A DNA stretch of 64,000 nt, from positions 1,116,001 to 1,180,000 of the forward strand of contig NZ_FO704550.1 of NCBI RefSeq assembly GCF_000968195.1, read 5' to 3'. The DNA is from Xenorhabdus doucetiae (lineage in GTDB: Bacteria > Pseudomonadota > Gammaproteobacteria > Enterobacterales > Enterobacteriaceae). The position numbers and the translations under genes were made by a program. Below, piece after piece: positions 49,885 to 58,743 of the stretch. Position 1 is the stretch's first letter, and every line of letters starts with the position of its first letter. The notes beneath the pieces were generated by a model. The model searched no databases and was not told where the DNA came from. It worked only from the letters and a program-made list of their open reading frames with translations.

Positions 49885-51564
49885 TCAATGATTTTTTGCT
49901 AATTGACGAACAGGCACATCATTAGCGACATAATATTTTGCCTGACTGCGTGGCAGAGGTGAAATTCCCCTGATTTTATCCGCCATTTTTTCCGCCATCA
50001 TGATCACGGTGGCATTTAAATTGCCAGTAATGATAGTCGGCATAATAGAGGCATCAATAACACGTAGATTGTCAATGCCATGCACGCGTCCTTGACCATC
50101 CACAACGGCCATTTCATCTGTCCCCATTTTGCAACTGCATGAGGGGTGAAAGGCGGTTTCGGCATGTTCGCGAATAAACGCGTCTAGCTGTTCATCGGAC
50201 TGGATTTCAACACCGGGGCTGATTTCACGGCCACAATAGGGAGCCAGTGCTGGTTGTGCCATAATTTCCCGCGTAATGCGGATCGCCGCGCGGAACTCCT
50301 GCCAATCCTGTTCGGTTGACATATAGTTGAATAAAATACTCGGATGCCGGCGTGGATCTCGCGATGTAATTTTCACCCGCCCCCGGCTTGGCGAACGCAT
50401 CGAACCCACATGCGCCTGAAAACCATGTTGATTGACGGCATTGCTGCCATTGTAATTAATGGCAACCGGCAGGAAGTGAAACTGGATATTTGGCCAGGCA
50501 AATTTTTCATGGGTACGAATAAAGCCACCTGCTTCAAATTGATTGCTGGCACCAATGCCTGTCCCTTTAAATAACCATTCAGCGCCAATTTGCGGTTGGT
50601 TATACCATTTCAACGCCGGATAGAGGGAAATGGGCTTGAGGCATTCATACTGCAAGTACATTTCAAGGTGATCTTGTAAGTTTTGCCCAACGCCGGGTAA
50701 TACCTGCACGGCAGGGATCGCAAGTTCGTCCAAGACGTCTGCGGGGCCAATGCCTGAACGTTGCAAAATCTGGGGCGAGGCGATCGCCCCCGCACAGAGC
50801 AAAACTTCTTTACGCGCTCTTGCATGCGTTAACGTTGAGCTGTTGCCTTGATAAAAATTAACGCCAATGGCGGTCTTTCCGTCAAATTTGAGGGTATCCG
50901 TCAAAGCATGGGTCATAATCGTGAGATTGGGACGTGAACGTGCTTGATCCAGATAACCGCGGGCGGTACTGGCACGGCGCCCTTTCGGGGTCACCGTGCG
51001 ATCCATTGGCCCAAAGCCTTCTTGCTGATAACCATTCAAATCATCAGTACGTGGATAACCTGCCTGAACCCCGGCTTTTACCATCGCGTGAAACAGTTCA
51101 TTATTTCCCGCTTTGGGGGTCGTGACACTGACCGGCCCATCGGCGCCGTGATAGTCATTTTCGCCAATATCCCTTGACTCCGCTTTGCGAAAATAGGGCA
51201 GGCAATCAAGATAAGCCCAATCTTCCAGCCCCGGCTGAGTCGCCCAATGATCAAAATCCAGCGCATTGCCACGGATATAGCACATGCCGTTGATGAGCGA
51301 AGAGCCACCCAGCCCTTTACCCCGCCCGCATTCCATGCGGCGATGATTCATATAAGGTTCAGGATCGGTTTCATACGCCCAGTTATAACGGGTTCCCTGC
51401 AAGGGATATGCCAGCGCCGCTGGCATTTGAGTACGGAAGTCAAATCGGTAATCGGGTCCGCCAGCTTCCAGCAGCAGGACCGTGATAGTGGGATCTTCCG
51501 TTAAACGTGTTGCAAGTACATTACCCGCTGACCCAGCACCGATAATAATGTAATCAAAAACCAT
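49885..51564 (-). CDS. betA: Choline dehydrogenase
   Basis: A 559-residue (E. coli 556) GMC-family flavoenzyme that oxidises choline to betaine aldehyde. The FAD motif is YIIIGAGSAGNVLATRL, with GRGKGLGGSSLINGMCYIRG and the C-terminal catalytic region ETAFHPSCSCKMG. Last of the betI-betB-betA run. GAGGAG lies before its start, 28 bases after betB. Confidence 0.97.
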   Translation of the reverse strand: MVFDYIIIGAGSAGNVLATRLTEDPTITVLLLEAGGPDYRFDFRTQMPAALAYPLQGTRYNWAYETDPEPYMNHRRMECGRGKGLGGSSLINGMCYIRGNALDFDHWATQPGLEDWAYLDCLPYFRKAESRDIGENDYHGADGPVSVTTPKAGNNELFHAMVKAGVQAGYPRTDDLNGYQQEGFGPMDRTVTPKGRRASTARGYLDQARSRPNLTIMTHALTDTLKFDGKTAIGVNFYQGNSSTLTHARARKEVLLCAGAIASPQILQRSGIGPADVLDELAIPAVQVLPGVGQNLQDHLEMYLQYECLKPISLYPALKWYNQPQIGAEWLFKGTGIGASNQFEAGGFIRTHEKFAWPNIQFHFLPVAINYNGSNAVNQHGFQAHVGSMRSPSRGRVKITSRDPRRHPSILFNYMSTEQDWQEFRAAIRITREIMAQPALAPYCGREISPGVEIQSDEQLDAFIREHAETAFHPSCSCKMGTDEMAVVDGQGRVHGIDNLRVIDASIMPTIITGNLNATVIMMAEKMADKIRGISPLPRSQAKYYVANDVPVRQLAKNH

Positions 51565-51592
51565 TAGTTATCTCCTCTGTTTCAGGCATGGA

Positions 51593-53071
51593 TTAAAATA
51601 GGGATGTAAAATTGCCCAGTTCCACCTGTATTGATTTGATTTGCGTGTAATGCTGGAGTGTGACCAGCCCATTTTCGCGGCCAACACCGGAATGTTTATA
51701 ACCACCGACAGGGACAGCGACCGGAGAATCTCCCCAGGTATTGATCCAGCAGATCCCCGCTTCTAACTGGTGGATCACGCGATGGGCGCGGGAAATATCT
51801 TGGGTGACTAAGCCGGCAGCCAGACCATAATGGGTGTTATTAGCGCGGGCAATAACTTCATCTTCCGTTTCATAAGTCAGGATAGACATCACCGGCCCGA
51901 AAATTTCTTCCCGTGTGATTAACATCTCATCAGTACAGTCACTGAATACCGTCGGTGCAACAAAGGCTCCTTGCGCCAGTTCGCCTTCCAGCAGACGCTC
52001 ACCGCCACAAAGCAGGCGGGCATGGCTGTTTTTGCCGCTTTCGATATAGCGTAAAACCGATTCCATATGTGGGAAGCTCACCAGCGGCCCAAAGTTCGTG
52101 TTGGGATCGAGGGGAGAACCAATCCGGATACGCTTAACACGTTCAAGAATTTTTGCTTCAAATTGTGGCAGCAGCGGCTTGGGGACAAAAACGCGGGTTC
52201 CGTTGGTACAAACCTGCCCCGAACTGAAAAAGTTGGCCATCATGGCAATATCCGCCGCCCGATCCAGATCGGCATCATCAAAAATGATCAGCGGGGATTT
52301 GCCGCCCAACTCCATCGTGACCTCTTTTAGGGATGAACCCGAAGCCTCTGCCATGACTTTTTTGCCTGTCGCAATTCCGCCGGTAAAAGACATTTTGGCG
52401 ATTTTAGGGTGAACCGCCAGATAATGGCCGGTTTCGTGACCGGCTCCGGTCAAGACATTGAACACACCATCAGGCAAACCGGCTTCGGTATAGATTTCAG
52501 CTAACTTCAATGCCGTGAGCGAAGTGACTTCACTGGGTTTGAAAATCATGGCATTGCCGGCCGCCAGCGCCGGGGCTGATTTCCAGAGGGCGATTTGGAT
52601 AGGGTAGTTCCATGCGCCGATGCCGGCTACGACGCCCAATGGTTCACGGCGTGTATAGAAGAAAGAAGATTCACGCAGTGGAATTTGCTGCCCTTCAAGG
52701 GCGGGGATCAAACCCGCATAATATTCCAGTGCATCCGCACCGGAGACAATATCAACCAGCCGGGTTTCAGACAGGGGTTTGCCGGTATCCAGTGTCTCCA
52801 GTTCAGCCAGTTCATCGTTGCGTTCACGCAGGATATTCACGGCCTTGTGTAAGATCCGTGAACGTTCCACCGCGGTCATCGCTGCCCAGATTTTCTGTCC
52901 CTGATGGGCGCTTTCGACCGCCCGGTCAACATCTTGCTCTGTAGCGGACTGAAATTGGGCGATCACCTCGCCATTCGCGGGATTAATGGTATCAAAAATG
53001 GTGCTGCCAGGATCGGTGCTATCCACATAGGCGCCGTGGATATACAGTTTTTGTAATCCAAAATGGGTCAT
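51593..53071 (-). CDS. betB: Betaine-aldehyde dehydrogenase
   Basis: A 492-residue NAD(P)+ aldehyde dehydrogenase (E. coli 490) that makes glycine betaine. Active-site Glu in TMELGGKSPL, and the catalytic Cys in FFSSGQVCTNGTRVF. Glycine betaine is an osmoprotectant. Middle gene of betIBA. Confidence 0.97.
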   Translation of the reverse strand: MTHFGLQKLYIHGAYVDSTDPGSTIFDTINPANGEVIAQFQSATEQDVDRAVESAHQGQKIWAAMTAVERSRILHKAVNILRERNDELAELETLDTGKPLSETRLVDIVSGADALEYYAGLIPALEGQQIPLRESSFFYTRREPLGVVAGIGAWNYPIQIALWKSAPALAAGNAMIFKPSEVTSLTALKLAEIYTEAGLPDGVFNVLTGAGHETGHYLAVHPKIAKMSFTGGIATGKKVMAEASGSSLKEVTMELGGKSPLIIFDDADLDRAADIAMMANFFSSGQVCTNGTRVFVPKPLLPQFEAKILERVKRIRIGSPLDPNTNFGPLVSFPHMESVLRYIESGKNSHARLLCGGERLLEGELAQGAFVAPTVFSDCTDEMLITREEIFGPVMSILTYETEDEVIARANNTHYGLAAGLVTQDISRAHRVIHQLEAGICWINTWGDSPVAVPVGGYKHSGVGRENGLVTLQHYTQIKSIQVELGNFTSLF

Positions 53072-53114
53072 AGATTCTCCTTAAGAGCCTGTTTATTAGG
53101 CTATAAGCCAGAAC

Positions 53115-53711
53115 TCAGGTCATAGCAGAGGCTCCGAGTTTCTGTTCGATGTAATCAAGGGTAATTTTGAATGTTCCTTCCGGATCAAAAGGCTGCCGGC
53201 TTAATGCACTTCGCAGCCAAATGCCGTCAATCAATGCGGCAAGACCTTGCGCAGCTAACCGTGCTTCTGCTTTTGGCATGGCGCGTTTAAATTCAACACA
53301 GATATTGGAATACAATCTGCGCTCATTGACTTGTTGTAACCGGTAGAGATTGGGTTGATGCATACTGCTGGCCCAGAATGCCAGCCAGGTTTTCATGGCG
53401 GCACTGCTGGTCTGGCTGGGATCAAAATTTCCTTCAACAATGGCTTTTAACTTTTGCGTGGGCGTTGCGTCATCAAGCAGGCGTAACCGGCGTGCAACTG
53501 CCATGCTTAATTGCTGCAATAGATAACGCATGGTGGCTTCCAACAGCCCGTTTTTATCCTTGAAATAGTGGCTGATAATGCCGTTGGAAACGCCCGCTTT
53601 GCGCGCGATTTGCGCAATCGTGGCTTCCTGCATACCAACTTCATTAACCACGATTAATGTTGCATCAATGAGTTGCTGTTTTCTTATCGACTGTATTCTA
53701 ATTTTTGGCAT
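53115..53711 (-). CDS. betI: Choline-responsive repressor BetI
   Basis: A 198-residue TetR-family repressor (E. coli 195). HTH in ATIAQIARKAGVSNGIISHYF. It represses both betIBA and betT; choline relieves it. The operator lies just upstream at 53760-53779, between the two divergent units. Confidence 0.96.
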   Translation of the reverse strand: MPKIRIQSIRKQQLIDATLIVVNEVGMQEATIAQIARKAGVSNGIISHYFKDKNGLLEATMRYLLQQLSMAVARRLRLLDDATPTQKLKAIVEGNFDPSQTSSAAMKTWLAFWASSMHQPNLYRLQQVNERRLYSNICVEFKRAMPKAEARLAAQGLAALIDGIWLRSALSRQPFDPEGTFKITLDYIEQKLGASAMT

Positions 53712-53759
53712 GATTTTAGGCTCAGAAGATCAATCATTCGGGCAGTATTAAACTTTTTT

Positions 53760-53779
53760 TTGATTGAACATTCAATCAA
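53760..53779. promoter_or_regulatory. BetI operator
   Basis: TTGATTGAACATTCAATCAA is a perfect 9-bp inverted repeat around CA. It resembles the E. coli BetI site in the betI-betT gap and sits in the same place. Confidence 0.85.
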
Positions 53780-53920
53780 AATTAAATATGTTTTATTACA
53801 ATCATTTTACAAACAGGAATCAAATTTATTTAACATGTCTTAAAATTTATTTAATATTCAAATTGTTACATGAGTTATGCTTTTTGCATTTTTTAATTAT
53901 CTTCATTTCAGGAACTGCCT

Positions 53921-55957
53921 ATGAACATACAAGACAGTCCAAAAAATACTCAGAAGGATACCCTGAATTCTGTTGTTTTTTTCACCTCTGCCGGACTGAT
54001 TATTGCATTTTCTCTGTTCACGATTTTTTTCACTGAGGCAACCAGTGTCTGGATAAAAAACACCCTGAATTGGGTATCTAAAACGTTTGGTTGGTACTAT
54101 TTACTGGCGGCAACGCTTTACATTGTCTTTGTGGTTTTTGTTGCGTCTTCCCGTTTTGGTTCAATCAAATTGGGTCCAGAGCAATCCAAGCCGGAATTCA
54201 GTTTACTGAGTTGGGCGGCGATGCTGTTTGCCGCAGGGATAGGCATTGACTTGATGTTTTTCTCGGTGGCTGAACCTGTCACGCAATATATGCGGCCGCC
54301 AACGGGCCAAGGGGAAACCATTGAAGCAGCTCGTCAGGCGATGGTGTGGACGCTGTTCCACTATGGCCTGACGGGCTGGGCGATGTACGCTTTGATGGGC
54401 ATTGCACTGGGATATTTTAGCTATCGTTATAACTTGCCGCTGACGATCCGCTCAGCACTTTATCCTATTTTTGGTCACCGCATTAAAGGCTTCATCGGCC
54501 ATACGGTGGATATCGCGGCAGTCATAGGGACAATATTTGGCATTGCCACGACGTTGGGAATTGGCGTCGTGCAATTGAATTATGGCCTGAAAGTCCTGTT
54601 CGGATTATCGCAAGGATTGGGGGTTCAGGGAGGATTGATATTATTGTCGGTGGTGATAGCCATCATTTCGGTGACTTCCGGCGTCAACAAAGGCATTCGG
54701 TTTTTGTCCGAATTGAATGTACTGCTGGCTCTTGGTCTGGTTTTGTTTCTTTTATTTATGGGCGATACGGAATTCCTGCTTAACGGATTGGTGCAGAACG
54801 TCGGGGATTATATCAGCCGTTTCATGGGCATGACGCTGAACAGTTTTGCCTTTGAACGTCCCACTGAATGGATGAATAACTGGACGCTGTTTTTCTGGGC
54901 ATGGTGGGTCGCCTGGTCGCCATTTGTGGGATTGTTTTTGGCACGCATTTCCCGTGGCAGAACTATTCGCCAGTTTGTGACGGGAACATTAGTTATTCCC
55001 TTCGTTTTTACGCTGTTGTGGCTGTCGATTTTTGGTAACAGCGCGTTGTATGAAATTCTTCATGGTAATCGCCAATTAGCTGAAACCGTGCTGCAACATC
55101 CAGAACAAGGTTTTTATCGTCTGCTGTCATTTTATCCGGCATTTACGTTCAGTGCTTCGGTTGCCACCATTACCGGATTGCTGTTTTATGTCACATCGGC
55201 GGACTCTGGCTCATTGGTGTTGGGTAATTTCACCTCAAACCTGAGTGATATCAATAATGACGCGCCAAATTGGTTGCGCGTTTTCTGGTCTGTGGCGATC
55301 GGGGTATTAACATTGGGCATTCTGATGACGAATGGCATTTCTGCTTTGCAAAATACCACGGTTATTATGGGGTTACCTTTTAGTTTTGTGATGTTTTTTG
55401 TGATGGCGGGGCTGTACAAATCCTTGCGGGTAGAAGATTTCCGTAAGGCCAGTGCGTTGCACAACGCTTCACCTACGCTTGTTCATGACAATGGTTCTTT
55501 GAACTGGAAACAACGCCTAAGCCGTATGATGCATTTTCCGGGTACGAAAAATACCCAACGCATGCTGGATAGCGTATGCCGTCCGGCCATGTTGGACGTT
55601 GCCAAGGAGCTGGTGGTGCGCGGGGCGAAAGTGCAGTTTAATGCCCTGCCGCCGGAAGAGGATCGCCGGCTGAACCCACTTGAGCTGATTGTTGATTTGG
55701 GCGATGAACAGAATTTTGTCTATCAGATTTGGCCACAACGCTATTCTGTCCCTGGGTTTACTTATCGGGCAAGAGCGGGAAAATCTTACTATTATCGGCT
55801 GGAAACTTTCTTGATAGAAGGAACACAAGGTAATGATTTAATGGATTATACCAAAGAGCAAATCATCAGCGATATTCTTGATCATTATGAAAAACATCTT
55901 AATTTTATCCACCTTAATCGCGAAGCACCGGGACAAACCCTGATTTTTCCGAATTGA
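53921..55957 (+). CDS. betT: High-affinity choline transporter BetT
   Basis: A 678-residue BCCT transporter (E. coli 677) with about twelve helices that imports choline for betIBA, driven by an ion gradient. FFWAWWVAWSPFVGLFLARISRG is the BCCT signature (split here: FFWAWWVAWSPF and GLFLARISRG). The long C-terminal cytoplasmic tail (DRRLNPLELIVDLG, YYYRLETFLIEG) has been linked to osmotic sensing. The start at 53921 follows AGGAACT. Divergent from betI. Confidence 0.96.
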   Translation: MNIQDSPKNTQKDTLNSVVFFTSAGLIIAFSLFTIFFTEATSVWIKNTLNWVSKTFGWYYLLAATLYIVFVVFVASSRFGSIKLGPEQSKPEFSLLSWAAMLFAAGIGIDLMFFSVAEPVTQYMRPPTGQGETIEAARQAMVWTLFHYGLTGWAMYALMGIALGYFSYRYNLPLTIRSALYPIFGHRIKGFIGHTVDIAAVIGTIFGIATTLGIGVVQLNYGLKVLFGLSQGLGVQGGLILLSVVIAIISVTSGVNKGIRFLSELNVLLALGLVLFLLFMGDTEFLLNGLVQNVGDYISRFMGMTLNSFAFERPTEWMNNWTLFFWAWWVAWSPFVGLFLARISRGRTIRQFVTGTLVIPFVFTLLWLSIFGNSALYEILHGNRQLAETVLQHPEQGFYRLLSFYPAFTFSASVATITGLLFYVTSADSGSLVLGNFTSNLSDINNDAPNWLRVFWSVAIGVLTLGILMTNGISALQNTTVIMGLPFSFVMFFVMAGLYKSLRVEDFRKASALHNASPTLVHDNGSLNWKQRLSRMMHFPGTKNTQRMLDSVCRPAMLDVAKELVVRGAKVQFNALPPEEDRRLNPLELIVDLGDEQNFVYQIWPQRYSVPGFTYRARAGKSYYYRLETFLIEGTQGNDLMDYTKEQIISDILDHYEKHLNFIHLNREAPGQTLIFPN

Positions 55958-55970
55958 GGGTAACGTTGCC

Positions 55971-55985
55971 ACTCGCAAGACGAAA
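55971..55985 (+). repeat. Left arm of a 15-bp inverted repeat flanking the MFS gene
   Basis: ACTCGCAAGACGAAA here is the exact reverse complement of 57435-57449. The pair brackets the MFS transporter gene. Confidence 0.7.
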
Positions 55986-55993
55986 ACCGCTGA

Positions 55994-56020
55994 TTATCTC
56001 CCCGCACTGTGGGGAGATAA
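55994..56020. terminator. Terminator between betT and the MFS gene
   Basis: TTATCTCCCC (55994-56003), 7-base loop, GGGGAGATAA (56011-56020). A perfect 10-bp stem between convergent genes. Confidence 0.7.
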
Positions 56021-56050
56021 TAAATGTATCTTGAAGTACGGTGAGTCTAT
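56020..56050 (+). repeat. 31-bp dispersed intergenic repeat, copy 2
   Basis: Aligns gap-free with 10663-10693 at 24 of 31 positions. Located after betT, next to the terminator. Confidence 0.45.
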
Positions 56051-56057
56051 ACGGTTA

Positions 56058-57305
56058 TTACCCATTTTTTACTTGATAAGCCTCAGGATAGATTTTCCCG
56101 TAGTAACCATTTAATTGAGATTCTGGCATTTTTGATATTTCTACATATTTGGGTGAAAATAACACCAGGAATGAGATTAATCCCATTAAGGCAGAAAAAA
56201 TGATTAATAAAATTCTGATATCATAGCTTTCTACCATATAGGTGGCAGAGATCATTCCCAATGGGATTGAAATAATACAAATGGCCAGGAATTTAGATTC
56301 CATCGTATTACGGTGCGATTCTGGTGTGGCAAGGCAGCGAATTGAGGTGGTATTGATATTATAAATCACTAAACCGATTCCGCAGATTAACATATAACTG
56401 CATAACCCAATTAATGAGGTTGCCGTAGATATTCCGGTTATACAGACAGCTATTGTAAGTGCTGAAATAAAAGCACTGTGCGCTTTGCAGAAAACTTTAT
56501 TCATATATCTAATAATAAGGGTACTGCCAATCATCATACCCAGACCAAATGTAGCTTCGGCAATTCCCACTTGTAAGGCACTGAGTTTAAATTCATTGAT
56601 GATAATCAGTGGGGTGATATAGGAGACTAATGGCACAACAGTGAAATTAAAAAAGGCAGCAACAATCACTAAACTTGCTTCTGTCGGGTTTTTAGTAATG
56701 ATTTTAATACTGCCTATATGACTTTTATGTTGTTGTAACGGTTTTTCTTGTTGTTGGCTCTTGATAAAGTAAAAACCAATAATTGATGAAAGTGACATTA
56801 AAGCAATAAACATCAGAGCGCCATTGATATTTAAATAGTGAATGACAATACCCGATATGGCAGGGCCAAGTATAATGTTAACCGAGTTAACAATGCCCCG
56901 ATATTTAAAGGCAGACTCTAATTTATTCTTATCACTAATTTCTGGCAGAATGCTTGTGCCAATGGGTTGGATAAGGATGGCTGAAATAGAAGCAAAAATA
57001 AATATAATGCCTAATGGGATGTATAAATTTTTATCTATAAAGTTAGCAAGAATAAAAAGCAATGTCGTTGGGATGATACAGAGCAATACGACATTTTTTT
57101 TATTGAACCTGTCGCCAAGATCACTCATGAAGACGAGAAATAAGACTTGGAAAAACCAGGATGAGAAAATAAACCACCCAAGTTGGAAATCCAGATTGAG
57201 CACTTCAATCATCCACCAGGAAAACAGCATACCAAATGCTCTTGTCGAGGAGGTGAATAAGATATCAGAGATTTGATATAGAAAAAATGAAATATTATTT
57301 TTCAT
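56058..57305 (-). CDS. MFS transporter
   Basis: A 415-residue inner-membrane protein with about twelve hydrophobic segments. The loop 2-3 motif reads SDLGDRFNKKNVV, the MFS motif A equivalent; a mid-chain charged loop (SQQQEKPLQQHKSH) splits two halves. It looks like the DHA3-type drug exporters (MefA/TetV-like). The substrate is not readable. It is markedly more AT-rich than its neighbours and bracketed by inverted repeats, which suggests acquisition. Confidence 0.85.
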   Translation of the reverse strand: MKNNISFFLYQISDILFTSSTRAFGMLFSWWMIEVLNLDFQLGWFIFSSWFFQVLFLVFMSDLGDRFNKKNVVLLCIIPTTLLFILANFIDKNLYIPLGIIFIFASISAILIQPIGTSILPEISDKNKLESAFKYRGIVNSVNIILGPAISGIVIHYLNINGALMFIALMSLSSIIGFYFIKSQQQEKPLQQHKSHIGSIKIITKNPTEASLVIVAAFFNFTVVPLVSYITPLIIINEFKLSALQVGIAEATFGLGMMIGSTLIIRYMNKVFCKAHSAFISALTIAVCITGISTATSLIGLCSYMLICGIGLVIYNINTTSIRCLATPESHRNTMESKFLAICIISIPLGMISATYMVESYDIRILLIIFSALMGLISFLVLFSPKYVEISKMPESQLNGYYGKIYPEAYQVKNG

Positions 57306-57571
57306 TGTTACCCTTATCTTTATTGATAACCTTGTTTATTTATAAATTTCAGAAATGGTACAGCTAAAATGTATTTATGTCACTTTTATCATAGAATTCA
57401 TTAGCAGGATAAGTTAGGGGCGATAATAAGCGAATTTCGTCTTGCGAGTTGAAACTTGCAATTTATAGCGGATATATTGATATTTGTTTTTTAATTTATT
57501 GTGGTGACTTTTTCATCTTAATAATATTTAAGATGTAGTTATTTATTTAGCTAGAGTTTTATCATCTCTCT
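57306..57571. other. Region between the MFS gene and dinB
   Basis: AT-rich spacer. TTGCGAGTT (57442-57450) and AACTTGCAA (57453-57461) form an imperfect inverted repeat next to the right arm. No gene is seen. Ends with the LexA site. Confidence 0.5.
57435..57449 (-). repeat. Right arm of the 15-bp inverted repeat flanking the MFS gene
   Basis: TTTCGTCTTGCGAGT, exact reverse complement of 55971-55985. Confidence 0.7.
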
Positions 57572-57587
57572 GTGTATATTTATACAG
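57572..57587. promoter_or_regulatory. LexA (SOS) box of dinB
   Basis: GTGTATATTTATACAG matches the SOS consensus CTGTATATATATACAG at 14 of 16 positions. It ends 22 bases before the dinB start. Confidence 0.75.
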
Positions 57588-57609
57588 TAATCTGGCATGG
57601 GGAGATCAA

Positions 57610-58665
57610 ATGCGCAAAATTATTCATATTGATATGGATTGCTTTTTTGCTGCCATTGAAATGCGGGATAATCCATCACTCCGCAACATTCCGATTGCAG
57701 TCGGCGGAAGTGCTGATCGAAGGGGGGTCATTAGTACGGCAAATTATCCCGCCCGCCGTTTTGGGGTGCACAGTGCGATGTCCACGGCAATGGCATTAAA
57801 ACTTTGTCCTCAATTGAAAGTCATCCCCGGCAGGATGGCGCTTTATAAAGAAGTCTCTCAACATATCCGTCAAATTTTTTCCCGCTACACTGAATTGATC
57901 GAACCGCTTTCCTGGGATGAAGCCTATCTGGATGTGACGAATTGCCGTTATTGCCACGGCTCCGCCACGTTGATTGCCCAGGAAATCCGTCAGGTCATTT
58001 TTGATGAATTGCAGTTAACCGCCTCTGCGGGTGTGGCACCGGTCAGGTTTTTAGCCAAGATAGCCTCTGATATCAATAAACCTAATGGGCAATATGTTAT
58101 CTCCCCCGAACAGGTCGAAACTTTTGTTAATTCGCTGCCATTACGCAAAATTCCCGGTGTCGGCAAAGTCACGGCAAAGCGCCTGTCAGGCATGGGATTA
58201 GAAACCTGCTCTGATGTTCAGCGATACGATAAGTTGGCGTTAATAAAAAGCTTGGGTAAGTTTGGTCTGGTGCTTTGGGAGCGCTGCCACGGCATTGATG
58301 AGAGACAAATTACGCCTGAGCGCTTGCGTAAATCTGTCGGAGTGGAAAAAACCTTGGCGCAGGATATTTATGAGTGGGACGAGTGTGTTGAACTGATTGA
58401 AAAACTTTATCCTGAGCTGGAAAGACGGCTGGAAAAGGTAAAACCTGATTTTCGAATTGCCCGTCAGGGTATCAAATTGAAGTTTGATGATTTTCAATTG
58501 ACGACACAGGAGCACGTCCATCCTATGCTGGATAAACACGATCTGATTCAGGTTGCAAAACAGGCTTGGGAAACACGCAGGGTAGGCCGGGGAGTCAGGT
58601 TGGTTGGGCTGCATGTGACATTACAAAATCCACAATTGGAACGTCAGCTTTTATTGGAATGGTAA
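57610..58665 (+). CDS. dinB: DNA polymerase IV
   Basis: A 351-residue Y-family translesion polymerase (E. coli 351). Catalytic acids: Asp in HIDMDCFFAAIEM and Asp-Glu in SWDEAYLDVT; RFLAKIASDINKPNGQ follows. A LexA box sits upstream, so it is SOS-induced. The C-terminal end QLLLEW is too far from a clear QLxLxF beta-clamp motif to be sure, though QLLLEW may serve. The stop codon lies within a 17-base tandem duplication. Confidence 0.96.
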   Translation: MRKIIHIDMDCFFAAIEMRDNPSLRNIPIAVGGSADRRGVISTANYPARRFGVHSAMSTAMALKLCPQLKVIPGRMALYKEVSQHIRQIFSRYTELIEPLSWDEAYLDVTNCRYCHGSATLIAQEIRQVIFDELQLTASAGVAPVRFLAKIASDINKPNGQYVISPEQVETFVNSLPLRKIPGVGKVTAKRLSGMGLETCSDVQRYDKLALIKSLGKFGLVLWERCHGIDERQITPERLRKSVGVEKTLAQDIYEWDECVELIEKLYPELERRLEKVKPDFRIARQGIKLKFDDFQLTTQEHVHPMLDKHDLIQVAKQAWETRRVGRGVRLVGLHVTLQNPQLERQLLLEW

Positions 58666-58684
58666 GGTTATTGGAATGGTGAGG
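58651..58684. repeat. 17-bp tandem duplication across the dinB stop
   Basis: Copy 1 at 58651-58667 and copy 2 at 58668-58684 differ at one base. Copy 1 encodes the last residues and stop of dinB; copy 2 is non-coding. Confidence 0.85.
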
Positions 58685-58691
58685 CGCAGAA

Positions 58692-58720
58692 TCTCCCCCA
58701 CAAGCTGATGGCAGGGGAGA
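58692..58720. terminator. Terminator between dinB and pepD
   Basis: TCTCCCC (58692-58698) and GGGGAGA (58714-58720), 15-base loop, between convergent genes. Confidence 0.6.
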
Positions 58721-58743
58721 GACAACCTATTTTCGATTATTTT

